In this document: piece by piece, positions 63,501 to 64,000 of the stretch
Numbering within the stretch: the first letter of the stretch is position 1
Layout of the letters: each line of letters begins with the position of its first letter
From: Massilia oculi
GTDB lineage: Bacteria > Pseudomonadota > Gammaproteobacteria > Burkholderiales > Burkholderiaceae_D
Assembly: GCF_003143515.1 (NCBI RefSeq)
Contig: NZ_CP029343.1
Coordinates: 372,001 to 436,000 of the forward strand
Direction: 5' to 3'
Length of the DNA: 64,000 bases
Made by a program: the position numbers and the translations under genes
The notes under the pieces: model-generated
What the model saw: the letters and a program-made list of their open reading frames with translations, nothing else
Told to the model about the DNA's origin: nothing
Database searches by the model: none

Positions 63501-64000
63501 ATGTCCTTTCCGGATTCCAGTGCCTCCGACTCGCCCGTCATTCCCTCCTCGTCGCCCTCCAGGACGACCATGGCGTCGACCGCGGCGTTGACCAGACCCG
63601 ACGACGCCTCCTGCTCGGCGCACCGGTCCTGGCGGGCGCGCTGGCCGCGCCGGCGGCCGACGTACTGGCCCAGGCCGGCCTGCCCGAGCGCTGGAGCGCC
63701 GGCTGGGGCTGCGCGCCGGCCGGCCCGCCGCCGCCCGCCTCGCTGCAGACTTTCACCAACCAGACCTTGCGCCTGATCGTGCGCACCAGCCTCGGCGGCA
63801 ACCGCGTGCGCATCCGGCTGTCGAACGAGATGGGCGATACCGAGTTGCGGCTGACGGCCGCCCATGTCGGCCTGCGCGCCGGCGGCGCCGTCGTCACGGC
63901 CGGCACCAGCCGCCAGCTCACCTTCGGCGGGCGCCCCGGCGTCACGATTCCGGCCGGTGCGCCGGCGGTATCCGATCCGGTCTCGCTGCCGGTGGCGCCG
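63501..64000 (+). CDS. SGNH/GDSL hydrolase, N-terminal part, probable frame error, runs off right edge
   Basis: The ATG at 63501 opens a frame of unlikely composition. The coherent protein is in the frame at 63602 and onward: RRRLLLGAPVLAGALAAPAA (twin-arginine-like signal), LPERWSAGWGCAPAG, TFTNQTLRLIVRTSLGGNRV, RIRLSNEMGDTELRLTAAHV. These match the N-terminal domain of secreted SGNH hydrolases of the GDSL-2 type. No start codon exists in that frame nearby, so one base is probably missing between ~63520 and 63600. The catalytic blocks lie beyond the window. Confidence 0.65.

Noticed and set aside
1..64000. CRISPR arrays, tRNA and rRNA genes
   Set aside because: No regularly spaced repeats and no tRNA or rRNA-like sequence were found; the att site is in a protein gene, not a tRNA.

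Overview
The window looks like a chromosome segment from a GC-rich betaproteobacterium of the Burkholderiales, most likely Oxalobacteraceae (Massilia, Duganella or relatives). This rests on gene order (lol permeases-lolD-tatD-comEC; a phosphomutase-like gene then recJ; prfB then lysS), on protein character and on strong third-position GC. No rRNA, tRNA or CRISPR was seen, so the genus is inference.

Positions 1-8853 are foreign, visibly AT-richer DNA. From the left there is an IS481-type transposase fragment, a primase-polymerase-like gene apparently cut by that IS, a second degenerate primase-polymerase-like gene, a DnaB-like relic with an internal stop, and a large serine recombinase broken by one in-frame amber codon. 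Then come 3.6 kb bounded by two identical 23-bp repeats (5282-5304 and 8831-8853). These hold an EVE-HNH endonuclease and a tight three-gene operon (ParA-type ATPase, unknown protein, small PD-(D/E)XK-like nuclease). The right repeat lies inside comEC, which is cut after codon ~245. The simplest reading is two integrative elements in tandem at one att site in comEC, the inner one lacking its own recombinase.

Positions 8854-20076 are the conserved lol-tatD-comEC locus, read leftward, with a type VI secretion cargo module (vgrG, Tle4-like lipase, Tli4-like immunity protein) placed between tatD and comEC. The Lol permease gene is tandemly duplicated.

Positions 20236-50358 are mostly ordinary chromosome: recJ, a PadR regulator with a SEDS-like membrane protein, a DUF218 protein, a metallophosphoesterase, a metallo-beta-lactamase-fold lipoprotein, a sialidase-like three-gene operon, a LysR/PACE efflux pair, an Xre-RES toxin-antitoxin pair, cpdB, prfB with its programmed frameshift, lysS, ppnN, two peptide transporters (POT and OPT) and penicillin-binding protein 1A.

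Positions 50509-54744 carry sensory genes: a photoactive-yellow-protein homologue that keeps the chromophore cysteine, two proteins with paralogous PAS domains (one ending in GADEF-EAL), and twin small lipoproteins sharing an upstream bipartite motif at the same distance from the start codon. The right end has an HDOD protein, a 5'-nucleotidase, an SGNH hydrolase, a methyltransferase, mfd, serB and the start of another SGNH hydrolase. Three genes (the HAD hydrolase, serB and the last SGNH gene) each appear to lack one base, which may reflect sequencing error rather than decay.
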